From contig JAHDDW010000003.1 in NCBI GenBank assembly GCA_020629155.1, forward strand, positions 175,691 through 239,690: 64,000 nucleotides of DNA. The letters are read 5' to 3'. Of the stretch, positions 45,474 through 54,705 are shown piece after piece. Made by a program: the position numbers and the translations under genes. Below the pieces are notes generated by a model. That model had not been told where the DNA came from, did not search any database, and saw only the letters and a list, made by a program, of their open reading frames with translations. Each line of letters opens with the position of its first letter. Within the stretch, counting starts at the first letter, position 1. Source of the DNA: Acidimicrobiales bacterium (GTDB lineage: Bacteria; Actinomycetota; Acidimicrobiia; Acidimicrobiales; SZUA-35).

Positions 45474-46787
45474 TTACCTGGTGCAACCTGTCTCAGGAGG
45501 TCCGGCTTGCGCTGGCGACTTGCTCATTTTTTGCGAAATATCCCAGAAAATCTGACCCCAATCTGAGAGTTCAGCACCTGGCGTTGGTTTATCAAACGTC
45601 AAATCGTCGCTGTTCTTCAAGCCATACTTCATCTCAACGGCGTTATCACCGTTAGCATGCCAGGCTAAAAGACCATAGCCATATTTCGGCGCAGCTGTCA
45701 TTGCAGCCCTTGCACCACCATATTCAGCGACGTAGTTAAAGTTACTAGCCCGACGAGTCCCATTCCAATCGTGCCCAAACTCACCGACAACCAGAGGCAA
45801 ATCAGCGCTGGCAACAGATGCAAGCAAAGAATCAGCTTTCGCGAGTAACTCATCTTCTGAAAATCCAACACCGAGACCGCCATAGGAATGCCAATCCCAA
45901 ACAATATTACATTTGTTTTTTGCCCACGAAACTGTAGAGGGATCAGTCAAAGTGGAAAGCCCTTGACCATGATTTGGCAAATCAAAAAGAACTATATTTT
46001 GCGCTCCTGCATCAACAAATGTTTTATAGCCATCATCGACTACAGACTGCCAGTAAGGCGTGTTACCCTTCGTTGTAAATTCATTTAGATGGTTAAACCA
46101 AACATAGGGATTATCTTTGTAACGCCGCGCTGCTTCTTTCCAAAATTTTGTCACTAATGCATACTCAGCAGAATCTAAAGACATCTCTTTTAAAGCTAAA
46201 TCTGGATGACAGTCGATCATAACAACAATCTTTTGGCTTGTGTAAGCATCCACGACAGGTTCTATAGCTTCAAATAGCTTCTCTTCTCCCCAACCAGCAT
46301 GATTCCATTTCGTCGATGGACCAGCGCCAAGGCATTGCGAATTCAAGCGTATTGTATTCCAGCCCCACGCTTTCACTTCATCAACCGATCCAGTAATATC
46401 GTGTCCTTGATAACGCAAAAGACCAACAGGTTGACCAGCGTCATCAAATAAAGGGCCACCCACGTTAGCGCCCATTGGTACAAAGATATTTCCTTCTGGG
46501 TCAACGATGTCTTTACCAATAACTTTGAAACGTCCTGTAGCCGCAACGTTTCGCTTCTCAACTGCTTCTAGACTAGTTACTGGCATTTCTTCTTCGACAG
46601 TCGTGGCACTGCTTTCTATTGCAACAGTTGGTGCAATAGGCAACGTCGTTGCTCGTTGCGAAATCGGTTCGCTTCTCTGATCTGTCGCGGTTACTGCATC
46701 ATCTTTTTGAAGCACTATCACAGTGGCTACTAAACCAACAATGGCCAAGAGCACAGCATATATTGTTGCTGCAACTTTGTAATTCAT
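45474..46787 (-). CDS. Membrane-anchored glycoside hydrolase family 5
   Basis: This 437-residue protein has one N-terminal membrane helix (about residues 6-26), a Thr/Ser/Glu-rich linker and a TIM-barrel domain of the cellulase (GH5) family. WGWNTIRLNSQ, VVMIDCHPD, and the acid/base FNHLNEFT (Glu) are present. NIVWDWHSYGG (His) and the nucleophile VVGEFGHDWNG (Glu) complete the site. The substrate is a beta-linked glycan (mannan, cellulose or similar), cleaved outside the cell. It is convergent with the SAHH-like gene. Confidence 0.9.
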   Translation of the reverse strand: MNYKVAATIYAVLLAIVGLVATVIVLQKDDAVTATDQRSEPISQRATTLPIAPTVAIESSATTVEEEMPVTSLEAVEKRNVAATGRFKVIGKDIVDPEGNIFVPMGANVGGPLFDDAGQPVGLLRYQGHDITGSVDEVKAWGWNTIRLNSQCLGAGPSTKWNHAGWGEEKLFEAIEPVVDAYTSQKIVVMIDCHPDLALKEMSLDSAEYALVTKFWKEAARRYKDNPYVWFNHLNEFTTKGNTPYWQSVVDDGYKTFVDAGAQNIVLFDLPNHGQGLSTLTDPSTVSWAKNKCNIVWDWHSYGGLGVGFSEDELLAKADSLLASVASADLPLVVGEFGHDWNGTRRASNFNYVAEYGGARAAMTAAPKYGYGLLAWHANGDNAVEMKYGLKNSDDLTFDKPTPGAELSDWGQIFWDISQKMSKSPAQAGPPETGCTR

Positions 46788-46852
46788 CTAACCGCCTATT
46801 CTTAGTAGTAAGACTATACCTTTTCAAGACATAAAAGGCATCGCATCTAGCC

Positions 46853-47794
46853 TTACCCAGCTGTTAAAGCTCGAATATCGAAGACTAACGCTGAGGCTGA
46901 CAGAAAAACAAGGATAAATAGTGTTGCATAGCCTAGTGGAGCAAATTTCTTAATATTGACTTTAAACAATGTTCCACCTTTCGCAAATCGTTGCCCGAAC
47001 AGCTCGATAAAGGCAACAAGTGCGTGTGAACCATCCAATGGCGGGAGCGGCACCAAATTAATCGCGCCGACGGCACAAGACAAGATGGCGAACCAGACAA
47101 ACGAATCTGCCCAACCACCTTGGACAGCTGCCATGGTCACATCAGCTTGCGCCACTGGAGACATAAACCGAACAGCAGGTTCGCTTGAGCCAACTAGCGC
47201 CTCAACATAACCGCCGATGTTGCCAGCCCAAAGCCACAAAGCTTGTCCTGTCATAGCAATAACCGACCAAGTGCTGGAAAGCCCTTTACCAACCGCAGCT
47301 AAAGGCGTAGCCCCACGGGAGAAAGAAACGACCGAGAAGGCGACCCAAGACAACAACAGGTTCACCGCAGGCCCTGCCAAGATAGTAGCTATACGACCTG
47401 TATGAGTCGCAGCCCGATACGTGTCGGCTTCTTTAAAACCCTCAGGCAGATCAGATGTGGGGGTCATACCTTCGATTTTGACGTATCCCCCTAATGAAAG
47501 CGTTTTAAGACCATATCGACAACCATTTCGTTCGAAAGCAAAAATTTCTGGACCGAAACCCCAGAAAAACTCAGTTGGCTTCATTCCAGAACGACGAGCC
47601 GCCCAGAAGTGGCCAGCTTCATGAGTAGTGATGATAATGCCGAGGAAGCCAAGCAATAGTAACCCACTTGGAGCCACTATATAAAGAGCCGCTAAGGACA
47701 CAACCGTTATAACAGTCCATAACAAACTAAACGACCATTGCGTCGCATACTTTTTACTTCCTGTTTCTTCTATTGTGACCGCCACATTCCCCAA
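46853..47794 (-). CDS. Site-2 protease (M50 family intramembrane metalloprotease)
   Basis: This 313-residue membrane protease has the zinc motif TTHEAGHFWAARR in the second helix and the third metal ligand in NLVPLPPLDGSHAL. GPEIFAFERNGCRYGLKTLSLGG and the FKEADTYRAATHTGRI loop match RseP-type enzymes. The PDZ domains usually between the two catalytic motifs are reduced or missing, making the protein about 100 residues shorter than RseP. It probably cleaves a membrane-bound regulator, such as an anti-sigma factor. No such gene is adjacent. The upstream neighbour is divergent. Confidence 0.9.
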   Translation of the reverse strand: MGNVAVTIEETGSKKYATQWSFSLLWTVITVVSLAALYIVAPSGLLLLGFLGIIITTHEAGHFWAARRSGMKPTEFFWGFGPEIFAFERNGCRYGLKTLSLGGYVKIEGMTPTSDLPEGFKEADTYRAATHTGRIATILAGPAVNLLLSWVAFSVVSFSRGATPLAAVGKGLSSTWSVIAMTGQALWLWAGNIGGYVEALVGSSEPAVRFMSPVAQADVTMAAVQGGWADSFVWFAILSCAVGAINLVPLPPLDGSHALVAFIELFGQRFAKGGTLFKVNIKKFAPLGYATLFILVFLSASALVFDIRALTAG

Positions 47795-47876
47795 CTTTGT
47801 TGTTGCCCTATCCTTAAGGTAATCATAGAAATGGTGCGATGCCGTAGCGTCAGAAGACCTACTTTAGAGAGTTATA

Positions 47877-48410
47877 GTGCTTATAGAGCTTCGATGTTGC
47901 TTTTCTATTCTTCGCAACGCTACGATTCGCGCTGTGACTGTTGCAAATGCTCTAACTGAATTTAAATCACTTACTGGCGAAGGATACAAACTGCGTGACT
48001 GGCTTACGTCGTATCCTTTTTTACTTGTTGCTATTGATCCTTACACCTCAGAAAGTTCCTGGATTCTAGATACAGCTACTAGAATTTTTGATCATTACTC
48101 GCCAGCAGATGTACGCGTTGGATGGATTTGTGCAGCAGATGCCGATGATTCTAAACATTTTTTAGGACCGTTAGCAGAGCAATATCTAACTTTTAGCGAC
48201 CCCGAGAAGGAAATCTGCCATTCGCTTGAAGTTACCGAAACACCTTCACTTATCCATATACGATCTGATGGTTTTGTCCAAGCGACACAAGGTTGGGACC
48301 CTGCGCAGTGGAAAGAGATAACTGACCGTCTGACACAAATTCTTTCCTGGTCTAAAATCACACTCCCTGGACGTAACGATCCTGGTGCGTTTGAAGGCAT
48401 ATCGCTTTAA
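47877..48410 (+). CDS. Thioredoxin-fold protein without CxxC
   Basis: This 177-residue protein starts with GTG, five bases after GAGAG. The middle has the thioredoxin-like order: FLLVAIDPYTSESSWILDTATRI, VRVGWICAADA, and the cis-Pro-type segment VTETPSLIHIRSDG followed by GWDPAQWKEI. The CxxC site is absent. Homologues of this kind occur in Acidimicrobiia as conserved hypothetical proteins. Function is unknown; a redox-inactive scaffold or binding role is more likely than disulfide exchange. It is convergent with the cold-shock gene across a hairpin. Confidence 0.7.
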   Translation: MLIELRCCFSILRNATIRAVTVANALTEFKSLTGEGYKLRDWLTSYPFLLVAIDPYTSESSWILDTATRIFDHYSPADVRVGWICAADADDSKHFLGPLAEQYLTFSDPEKEICHSLEVTETPSLIHIRSDGFVQATQGWDPAQWKEITDRLTQILSWSKITLPGRNDPGAFEGISL

Positions 48411-48472
48411 TTTAGGTTCTGTCTGGGCGGTTTCTTTGACACGGGAACTTTACGGTAGAAGTCAGCAAAACT

Positions 48473-48502
48473 AGAAATGGACCGCCGAAGCGATCCATTT
48501 CT
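48473..48502. terminator. Bidirectional hairpin between convergent genes
   Basis: Arms AGAAATGGA (48473-48481) and TCCATTTCT (48494-48502) are a perfect 9-bp match. Inside them CGC/GCG forms a further stem closed by a CGAA tetraloop, with one mismatched pair between. It lies between the 3' ends of two convergent genes, where a shared terminator is expected. T-rich sequence follows on both strands (ACTTTT plus, GTTTTG minus). Confidence 0.6.
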
Positions 48503-48522
48503 TAACGTATAAAACTTTTGCC

Positions 48523-48726
48523 TTAGTCGACAGGCTTAACGTCTTTTGCTTCATCTCCTTTGCGACCTGGCTCGATATCAAACTCGACTGCCTGGCCTTC
48601 TTCTAAACTTTTGTACCCATCTCCTGAAATATTTGAGAAGTGAACGAATACATCTTCACCATCTTCACGGGAGATAAAACCGAAGCCCTTCTCGTTATTG
48701 AAGAACTTCACAACACCTGTAGGCAT
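48523..48726 (-). CDS. Cold-shock protein (CspA family)
   Basis: This 67-residue cold-shock domain protein carries both RNA-binding motifs, KGFGFIS (RNP1) and VFVHFSNI (RNP2). It starts [16 protein letters not shown], the typical actinobacterial CspA form. It acts as a nucleic-acid chaperone. The 5' leader seems short, and a likely promoter lies about 45-75 bases upstream, so the long thermoregulated leader of E. coli cspA is not evident. Confidence 0.97.
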   Translation of the reverse strand: MPTGVVKFFNNEKGFGFISREDGEDVFVHFSNISGDGYKSLEEGQAVEFDIEPGRKGDEAKDVKPVD

Positions 48727-48769
48727 AATACTACTTTCTTTATTTAACAGACCCTTGTGGCCTGGCTAG

Positions 48770-48799
48770 ATTCTAACATCTCAAATTTCAAATGCGCAA
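48770..48799 (-). promoter_or_regulatory. Putative sigma-70-type promoter of the cold-shock gene
   Basis: On the minus strand TTGCGC (48794-48799) and TAGAAT (48770-48775) are separated by 18 bases, giving a reasonable -35/-10 pair. It would start transcription about 35-40 bases before the cold-shock ATG. Read by eye only. Confidence 0.4.
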
Positions 48800-48941
48800 A
48801 CTCAACCAAATAATTGCGACATCAGAGCCTTTCCTCACAGAAATGTAGCAATACTGTTATTACAAAGAGTCATTTCAAGACATGACTAATTAGACTCTTC
48901 AGAACCTGCGTAGAGCAAGGTTGCCATTCGATGCGCCAACT

Positions 48942-51647
48942 CTATGAACGAGCTAGCAGATCTATAAAGTCTAACAGCTGCTCGTTCGTCAGTACGGTTG
49001 CGCCTTTGTCTTTCGCTGAACGAGCGAGACTAGAATCATCTGTTACGACGATAACAGGCCAGCTATCAGGAAAACTTGTCAAAATATCATCTATCGAGGT
49101 AACAGGCGCAGCTGGCGGGTTACTCAAACGGATACGGACTTGACGTGATGCTGGCAATGCGTCTTGGCCAGCAATAGCGCCATCAAAAACAACCTGAGAG
49201 AATGAACCGTATTTGTCAGCGATATCAGCAAGGAACGAAACAAGCGAGGTACGTTTCTCAAGCGTTGAAAGTTTCGACCAGCCAAGTGTAGCTACTGAGT
49301 CACCTTCAACAAGCAGAACAGCCTCGTCCACAGATAAAAGATATTCGACCATCGACATTTCATCAGCAGCAATATCGGCTGGGACAACAACAGGCACACG
49401 GGCAGAAGACGACAACGTCGTGTCTGCAGATACAGAAGATGGCACAGCTGGGACTTCTTCAGAATTTTCTGGGTAATGCCATTGCCCCGATTTAGCGTCA
49501 AAAACACTTGGTGGCAGATTTATGTCATCTTCGACATCGACTTTGACAGCATCAAGATCTGTTCTAGTTTTAGAGACAATTTCACTTAACTCATCAAGTT
49601 CGTCTTTAGCAGCTCCTATAGAAAGATCCACTGCTGGGCTTTCATCTAAGAAATTTTCTGGCAATGAAACCGACCCATCTTTCGGCGGCCAGTCTTGATC
49701 CCAAACATTTGCTGAAGCCACTGCTGGAGGAGCTTGCGCATCGGACTGTTTGTCAAACGAAACGTTTACTAGGTTATTTGCAGGAGGCTCATTCGGAATT
49801 TGATCTATTCCAGGTGAAGCAGCTTCGTTTAAAAACGGTTCTTTCTCAGCTTCAGATAGATTTTTCTCTAGCTTTGAAAGTTTTTTCTCATATTCTTTCG
49901 CTTCTTTTTTGTATTTCTTTTCAACTTCGGCCAGCCGCTTCTTCATCTTGTCATAATCTTTTTGCAACTTCTGATTATTAGAAGAAGCAAGACTAGCCAT
50001 GATTTCTTTGTCGGACTTGCCGTCAGAGTCGATAAGCTGACGCGCTAACCCTTCGCCCCGTTTGCGTTCAGCAATAATTTCTGCTTCAAGCGGCTCAAGC
50101 TTATCTTGCAGCAGCTGCACCTTATCATTGAGTCGATCAGATTCGGTCTGGGCTGCAGCGGCTTCGCCTTTTAACGTACCTTTCTCGGTAAGAAGCGTCT
50201 CTTGCTTCTTTAATAAGTCGTCGCGTTCGCTGCTGACTAGATCAAGCTTCTGTGCATAATCTTCTTGCGTCTGTTCAATTTCAGACATTCGCGCCAGCAA
50301 TGAGTCACGCTCTGAACGCATTTGTCTAAAAGCTGAACGATCAGCGTCACTTTCCTCACGAACTTTTGCAAGGTCGTCTAAAGCCCCAGTTAAACTTTGT
50401 TGCAATTCATCAACTTGAGTCGCTAAAGAATCTCGTTCGGAGGTCAACGATACGACCGAGGAAGATGAACGTTCAGACTCTGTTTTAAAGGTTGTGTTTT
50501 CGCTTACTAACGTTGCGTTATCTGTTTCTAATTGGCGAACCTTTACATTTAGTTCAGACTCTTGTTCTGTTAACGTTTTCACTAAACGAGTTTGCAGCGC
50601 AAGATCTTCTGTGGTCGTCTCAATCTGTTTTGTTAGCTCAGCAATTTGTGCATCGGTTTCTAGTGAACGCTCAACTAGCTCTCTGTTGTCGTTTTTGAGC
50701 GTTTCAATGTCGACGCCACCAGCTTTTCGGTCGTATTCAGCCAGTCTTGTAGTTGCTTCATCACGCTCGATACGCATCGCTGCGTGCTCTTCAAGCGTTT
50801 GATTCCGCTCGGCAGTTATGGCCTCAAGTTGTTCGGCAGCCTTTTGATTATTGACAGTTAATTCTGATGTATTAGCTTCGCTTTTCGTAAGCTTTTCGGA
50901 AACCTCTCGAAACGAAACTTCCAATTCGGAAATTTTACTTTCAAGCTCTGAACGAACGTCTCGCGATTGTGCCAACTCACGTTCTAGCGTAACCTGACGG
51001 CGAAGCGCATCGGACTTCTGTTTTTTTGCTTCATCACGCTCTTTGCGAGAAACTTCTATTTCGGCTTGCAAAGTGTCCATCTGGCCTCTTTGAACTTCGG
51101 TCTCTGCTTCTAAAGCTTTCGCATGAACATCGCCTTCAGTCAAAGCATTCATTTCGTCTTCAATCGTTGTTGCCATAGGCCTAACTTCTCCCTCATCGTC
51201 GAGGCGGTCACCTTCTTCGGTAAGCCGATCTACTAGATTCTTCAAATCTGAAAGTTCGGACTCTATCGAGCTAGGATCAGAACTTCCGTTTTTCACTTCT
51301 TGATCAGTCTGGTTACCAACAGAACTCAAACCGAAACTCACTGGAGGCTGCGGTGGCGGCTCATCCTCAGCCAGATCTGATTTACCCAAAGATAGCAACC
51401 AAGCATAGTTTTTATCGTCTAAATTATTTTCACTTGCTTCTAGAACTACACGTTCTCGAAATACTTCGTCAGTCTCTAACACGGCTTTCGCAGCAGCAAT
51501 CGCTTTACGTGAAAAATCATCAGTGTCAAGGTGCTCCAGCAACGCAGCAGGCGCAGCAATAACAGGGTCAGCCGCTAAACCTTTTTGGGCAATCACCAAA
51601 GAAAACTCACACGCCTTTTTATACTGTGAACTCTTTAAAGATTTCAT
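48942..51647 (-). CDS. Long coiled-coil protein with C-terminal NYN (YacP-like) RNase domain
   Basis: This 901-residue protein has an N-terminal ~90-residue helical region, then about 430 residues of highly charged coiled coil (roughly 160-600), an acidic/Pro linker, and a C-terminal alpha/beta domain. That domain has AVLLVEGDSVATLGWSKLSTL, QVVFDGAIAG and VIVVTDDSSLARSAKDKGATVL, matching the YacP-like NYN/PIN RNase fold. The first metal-binding acid is Glu (VEGD) where relatives usually have Asp. NYN proteins cleave structured RNA. Long coiled coils suggest a scaffold for the RNase. It is one of the largest genes here. Confidence 0.8.
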   Translation of the reverse strand: MKSLKSSQYKKACEFSLVIAQKGLAADPVIAAPAALLEHLDTDDFSRKAIAAAKAVLETDEVFRERVVLEASENNLDDKNYAWLLSLGKSDLAEDEPPPQPPVSFGLSSVGNQTDQEVKNGSSDPSSIESELSDLKNLVDRLTEEGDRLDDEGEVRPMATTIEDEMNALTEGDVHAKALEAETEVQRGQMDTLQAEIEVSRKERDEAKKQKSDALRRQVTLERELAQSRDVRSELESKISELEVSFREVSEKLTKSEANTSELTVNNQKAAEQLEAITAERNQTLEEHAAMRIERDEATTRLAEYDRKAGGVDIETLKNDNRELVERSLETDAQIAELTKQIETTTEDLALQTRLVKTLTEQESELNVKVRQLETDNATLVSENTTFKTESERSSSSVVSLTSERDSLATQVDELQQSLTGALDDLAKVREESDADRSAFRQMRSERDSLLARMSEIEQTQEDYAQKLDLVSSERDDLLKKQETLLTEKGTLKGEAAAAQTESDRLNDKVQLLQDKLEPLEAEIIAERKRGEGLARQLIDSDGKSDKEIMASLASSNNQKLQKDYDKMKKRLAEVEKKYKKEAKEYEKKLSKLEKNLSEAEKEPFLNEAASPGIDQIPNEPPANNLVNVSFDKQSDAQAPPAVASANVWDQDWPPKDGSVSLPENFLDESPAVDLSIGAAKDELDELSEIVSKTRTDLDAVKVDVEDDINLPPSVFDAKSGQWHYPENSEEVPAVPSSVSADTTLSSSARVPVVVPADIAADEMSMVEYLLSVDEAVLLVEGDSVATLGWSKLSTLEKRTSLVSFLADIADKYGSFSQVVFDGAIAGQDALPASRQVRIRLSNPPAAPVTSIDDILTSFPDSWPVIVVTDDSSLARSAKDKGATVLTNEQLLDFIDLLARS

Positions 51648-51781
51648 GGTCTAGACCTAACGTACCTTTTACCTACACTAACTAATCGTCCACTTTGAAA
51701 CGAATTTCAAGTTTCTGAAACGTTATCTATTTTAGGATAGCAACTAGAAACAGATTAACGCTTCTACAAGTTCAATACAAA

Positions 51782-52855
51782 CTATAGATTTTTGTGAGTT
51801 TGCGTTCGCATACGCTCGACAAGCTGCATAACTGAACCATCATCGAGAGCCTTTTGCGCTAATGCTACGCCTGCAACTACCGTATCAACAACGCCAGCAA
51901 CTACTAGACCAGCAGCAGCGTTTAAAACAACAACATCGCGATGCGGACCTTTCTTGCCTTGAGACACCGCTTTGAACAGTTGCACGTTTTCTTGAGCTGA
52001 ACCGCCAGCAAAGTCTTCCCAAGCGGCTTCCGCTAGACCAACCTCATTTGGAGTGATGCTATGACGTGCCACCGACCCCTTAGACACTTCAAACACTGTA
52101 GATTCTCCACTTAGCGTGAGCTCGTCAAACCCGTCGGCCCCGCTAACGACCCACGACAGCTCTGTTTCTTCAACCACAAGCGCTTCGGCCATTTTTTCTG
52201 CCATCGCTATCGAAGGTGTACCGATAAGCTGACGTTTCGGATTACCTGGATGACAAAGCGGCCCGAGCATATTAAATACTGTGGGCACGCCAAGTTGTTT
52301 ACGCACCAGGCCAACGTGTCGCATTGCAGGGTGAAACTTTTTTGCGTACACGAATCCAAGACCTTGTGTCTCGACACACTCCAAAACTTGTGCGCTATCA
52401 AGCTCGATAGCTAGGCCTAACGCCTCTAGAAAGTCGAACGAGCCAGACGTAGACGAAGCTTTTTTATTGCCATGTTTGCAGACAACTGCACCAGCGGCGA
52501 CAGCAACAAATGAAGCCATAGTCGACACATTGAGAGCAAATGCTCGACCATGTTTAGAACCGCCAGTTCCGACAATATCAATCGTGCCTTCAGGCAGCGA
52601 TATAGGCGGCGACACCGCACGCATCGCCGACGCTAGACCTGTTATTTCCGCAACGCTTACACCTTTGACCTGCAATCCGACAAGCAAACCAGCTACACGA
52701 GTAGGCTCGGCTTGACCATCCAAGATGTGCCTCAAGACGCTGGAAGCTTCATCAACAGTCAAATCGTTACCAGCAATAAGTTTTGCTAACGTCTGTTTCC
52801 ACGCTTGTTCTGCGTTGGAATCAAAAAATGCGGCATCTAAAGGTTGAGAATCCAT
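51782..52855 (-). CDS. trpD: Anthranilate phosphoribosyltransferase
   Basis: This 357-residue enzyme makes phosphoribosyl-anthranilate in tryptophan synthesis. It carries IVGTGGSKHGRAFALNVST (PRPP loop), VCKHGNKKASSTSGSFDFL and FNMLGPLCHPG. The PRPP loop is longer than the common GTGGDGxxTFNIST form. No other trp genes are adjacent, so the pathway is dispersed. It is divergent from rnpB. Confidence 0.93.
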   Translation of the reverse strand: MDSQPLDAAFFDSNAEQAWKQTLAKLIAGNDLTVDEASSVLRHILDGQAEPTRVAGLLVGLQVKGVSVAEITGLASAMRAVSPPISLPEGTIDIVGTGGSKHGRAFALNVSTMASFVAVAAGAVVCKHGNKKASSTSGSFDFLEALGLAIELDSAQVLECVETQGLGFVYAKKFHPAMRHVGLVRKQLGVPTVFNMLGPLCHPGNPKRQLIGTPSIAMAEKMAEALVVEETELSWVVSGADGFDELTLSGESTVFEVSKGSVARHSITPNEVGLAEAAWEDFAGGSAQENVQLFKAVSQGKKGPHRDVVVLNAAAGLVVAGVVDTVVAGVALAQKALDDGSVMQLVERMRTQTHKNL

Positions 52856-52879
52856 AGGTTCACAGGCTATCGTAGCTAT

Positions 52880-53249
52880 GGGTGAGTTGACGAGGTGATT
52901 GCGGCAAACAAGCGTTGCTTAGTTTGTCGAGGAAGGTCGGGGCTCCACAGAACAACGTGCTGGCTAGGTGCCAGTCGAGGCGACTCGAAGGAAAGTGCCG
53001 CAGAAAATATACCGCCAGCAACGCAAGTTGTTGGTAAGGGTGAAAAGGTGCGGTAAGAGCGCACCAGCAAGTAAGGTGACTTATTTGGCTTGGTAAACCC
53101 CACGTGGAGCAAGATCAAACGGAGAGAAGGCTGTTCGCCTGTTAAACGCAAGTTTTGAATCTCAGGTAGATCGCATAGATGGATGGTCACCTATCGGAAC
53201 CCTGGCAACAGGACCGTGGACAGAACCCCGCCTATTGTCAACTCACCCC
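52880..53249 (+). ncRNA. rnpB: RNase P RNA (rnpB)
   Basis: This is the RNA subunit of RNase P, which matures tRNA 5' ends. GGGTGAGTTGAC (52880-52891) pairs perfectly with GTCAACTCACCC (53237-53248) as helix P1. Conserved core segments are recognisable: GAAAGTGCCGCAGAAA, ACCGCC, GGTAAGGGTGAAA and ACAGAACCCCGCC near the 3' end. Helix P4 differs from the usual sequence but is compensated on both strands: AGG-U-CGGGG pairs with CCCCGCCU with the bulged U retained. Approximate 5' and 3' ends are taken from P1. The type-A architecture fits an actinobacterium. Confidence 0.97.
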
Positions 53250-53351
53250 ATATAACAAAGCGATGCAGCCAAGATTTTAGCCCCAGATCTTGTGACGGAG
53301 CAATAGCTAAAGTATTTCCTGCCATGATCAATTGTTACGGCTAACAAATAC

Positions 53352-53828
53352 CTAGCTAAGGTAGTTTGCTGGCAAATGGCCGCTTCGTAGGAATTTTTTT
53401 TGAGCTGATTGCGTGGTCAATCTGTATCGTTTAGCGGCCCAGACCAGAAGCAGCACTGCTACGACCTCTAGCAAAATCCGGACCACAACATGACTAGATT
53501 CAGGTATCTGCTGGGCCTGTTCTGAACCAAATAGCGGCCACCAAAATACTGACGCACTCTCCCACGAAGCATCTAGAACAAGATGGCAGAATAAACCGAT
53601 TGGAAAACCCAAAAGCCGACGCCGCAATAAACGTTTGCCGATTGTTGCAAGCATCACGACAGTTAGAACAACAACAGGGAAAAAGAATGAATGCGTAGCA
53701 GAAGGCAGAAAAAGAAACCCGACCATCGGGAAAACTGCGCCGAATGAAACAAGACGATAGTCAACCTTCGGGCTTTGAAAAATTTCGGCGACAAGTACTG
53801 GCGCGCAAACAACAAACCACAGAAACAT
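53352..53828 (-). CDS. Multi-pass membrane protein (YdjM-like/metal-dependent hydrolase type)
   Basis: This 158-residue protein has four to five hydrophobic helices. RRRLLGFPIGLFCHLVLDASWE and a later FWWPLFG match a family of actinobacterial membrane proteins annotated as LexA-binding or metal-dependent hydrolase-like. His in FCHLVLD and Asp next to it could bind metal, but activity is unproven. It ends 103 bases beyond rnpB on the opposite strand and is 13 bases downstream of the zinc-ribbon gene. Confidence 0.7.
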   Translation of the reverse strand: MFLWFVVCAPVLVAEIFQSPKVDYRLVSFGAVFPMVGFLFLPSATHSFFFPVVVLTVVMLATIGKRLLRRRLLGFPIGLFCHLVLDASWESASVFWWPLFGSEQAQQIPESSHVVVRILLEVVAVLLLVWAAKRYRLTTQSAQKKFLRSGHLPANYLS

Positions 53829-53841
53829 CTAGAGTGCGAGT

Positions 53842-54561
53842 CTATACGGCGACGAGAATGCGACCACACTCTTCACACAGAAGTTCATCATCTGGCGACA
53901 TATTTTTAAACTGGTCAACCAAATGTGAAGAGAGCTGCATGTGGCATCCTTCACAGATACCATTTTGTAGACGGGCAAGAACAAGACCGTCGAACTGTGT
54001 ACGTTGCGACTCATATTTTTCAAGAAGCTCAGGGGCAATTTCAGTGCTAAGCGTTGTTCTTTTGACTGCGAGTGATGCGACCTCATCATCAATCGAGGCC
54101 AGTGCAAGATCACGTTCACCTTGCAAACGTGCTAACTTCTCGGACTGAGCGTCAGCAGCCTCTTTTAAAAGCTTGTCTTGAACCTCCAACGCTTCTAGCT
54201 GCTCCATAATTTCGAGTTGTTCGTCTTCAGCCTGGGCTCTCTTCTCGTTAAGAAACGCTATTTCCGTTTCTAACGAAGCCACACCCTTTGCTGAGCTTAC
54301 TGATCCACTTGCCAATGTTTCTTGCGAGCGTTGCAACTTGCTTGTGATATCAGCTACGTCACGATCTAGAGAGGCAAGCGATTTGTTTTTCTGTTTCGCC
54401 TCTTCTTTTGCCTGTTCCTGAGCGTTAGTAGTTGAAAATATCTCTTCTTCGCACTCTCTCACCGCAACGACAAGAACATGTTTTTCTCTCTTGTGTGTGA
54501 GAACGCGTAACGTTTGATCAGTCGTTTGCAGTTCTAAAGTTTTTTCATAAACGGTTATCAT
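53842..54561 (-). CDS. Coiled-coil zinc-ribbon protein (CT398/DUF164-like)
   Basis: This 239-residue protein is a long helical hairpin (coiled coil for most of residues 15-170) with a C-terminal C4 zinc ribbon: GICEGCHMQLSS and ELLCEECGRILV. Such proteins are widespread in actinobacteria and Chlamydia, often beside RNase H or rnpB, and may be nucleic-acid or secretion-related adaptors. Function is not established. It is close upstream of the small membrane protein, 13 bases apart. Confidence 0.9.
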   Translation of the reverse strand: MITVYEKTLELQTTDQTLRVLTHKREKHVLVVAVRECEEEIFSTTNAQEQAKEEAKQKNKSLASLDRDVADITSKLQRSQETLASGSVSSAKGVASLETEIAFLNEKRAQAEDEQLEIMEQLEALEVQDKLLKEAADAQSEKLARLQGERDLALASIDDEVASLAVKRTTLSTEIAPELLEKYESQRTQFDGLVLARLQNGICEGCHMQLSSHLVDQFKNMSPDDELLCEECGRILVAV

Positions 54562-54705
54562 AGCGGGTCTGTCTTTCTGTTTTAGCCTATGTCTAGTATT
54601 TGCTTTCCGCCTGAGACGATTGAAAAGAGAACCGTTAAAAGCTATGTACCAACACGCCGAGCGCAGCAGGAATACTGAGAGAATGTAGAATACATAGACA
54701 TTCCC

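Noticed and set aside
52876..53190. 104-residue minus frame opposite rnpB
   Set aside because: The plus strand folds as RNase P RNA with perfect P1 and P4, so the frame is a shadow.
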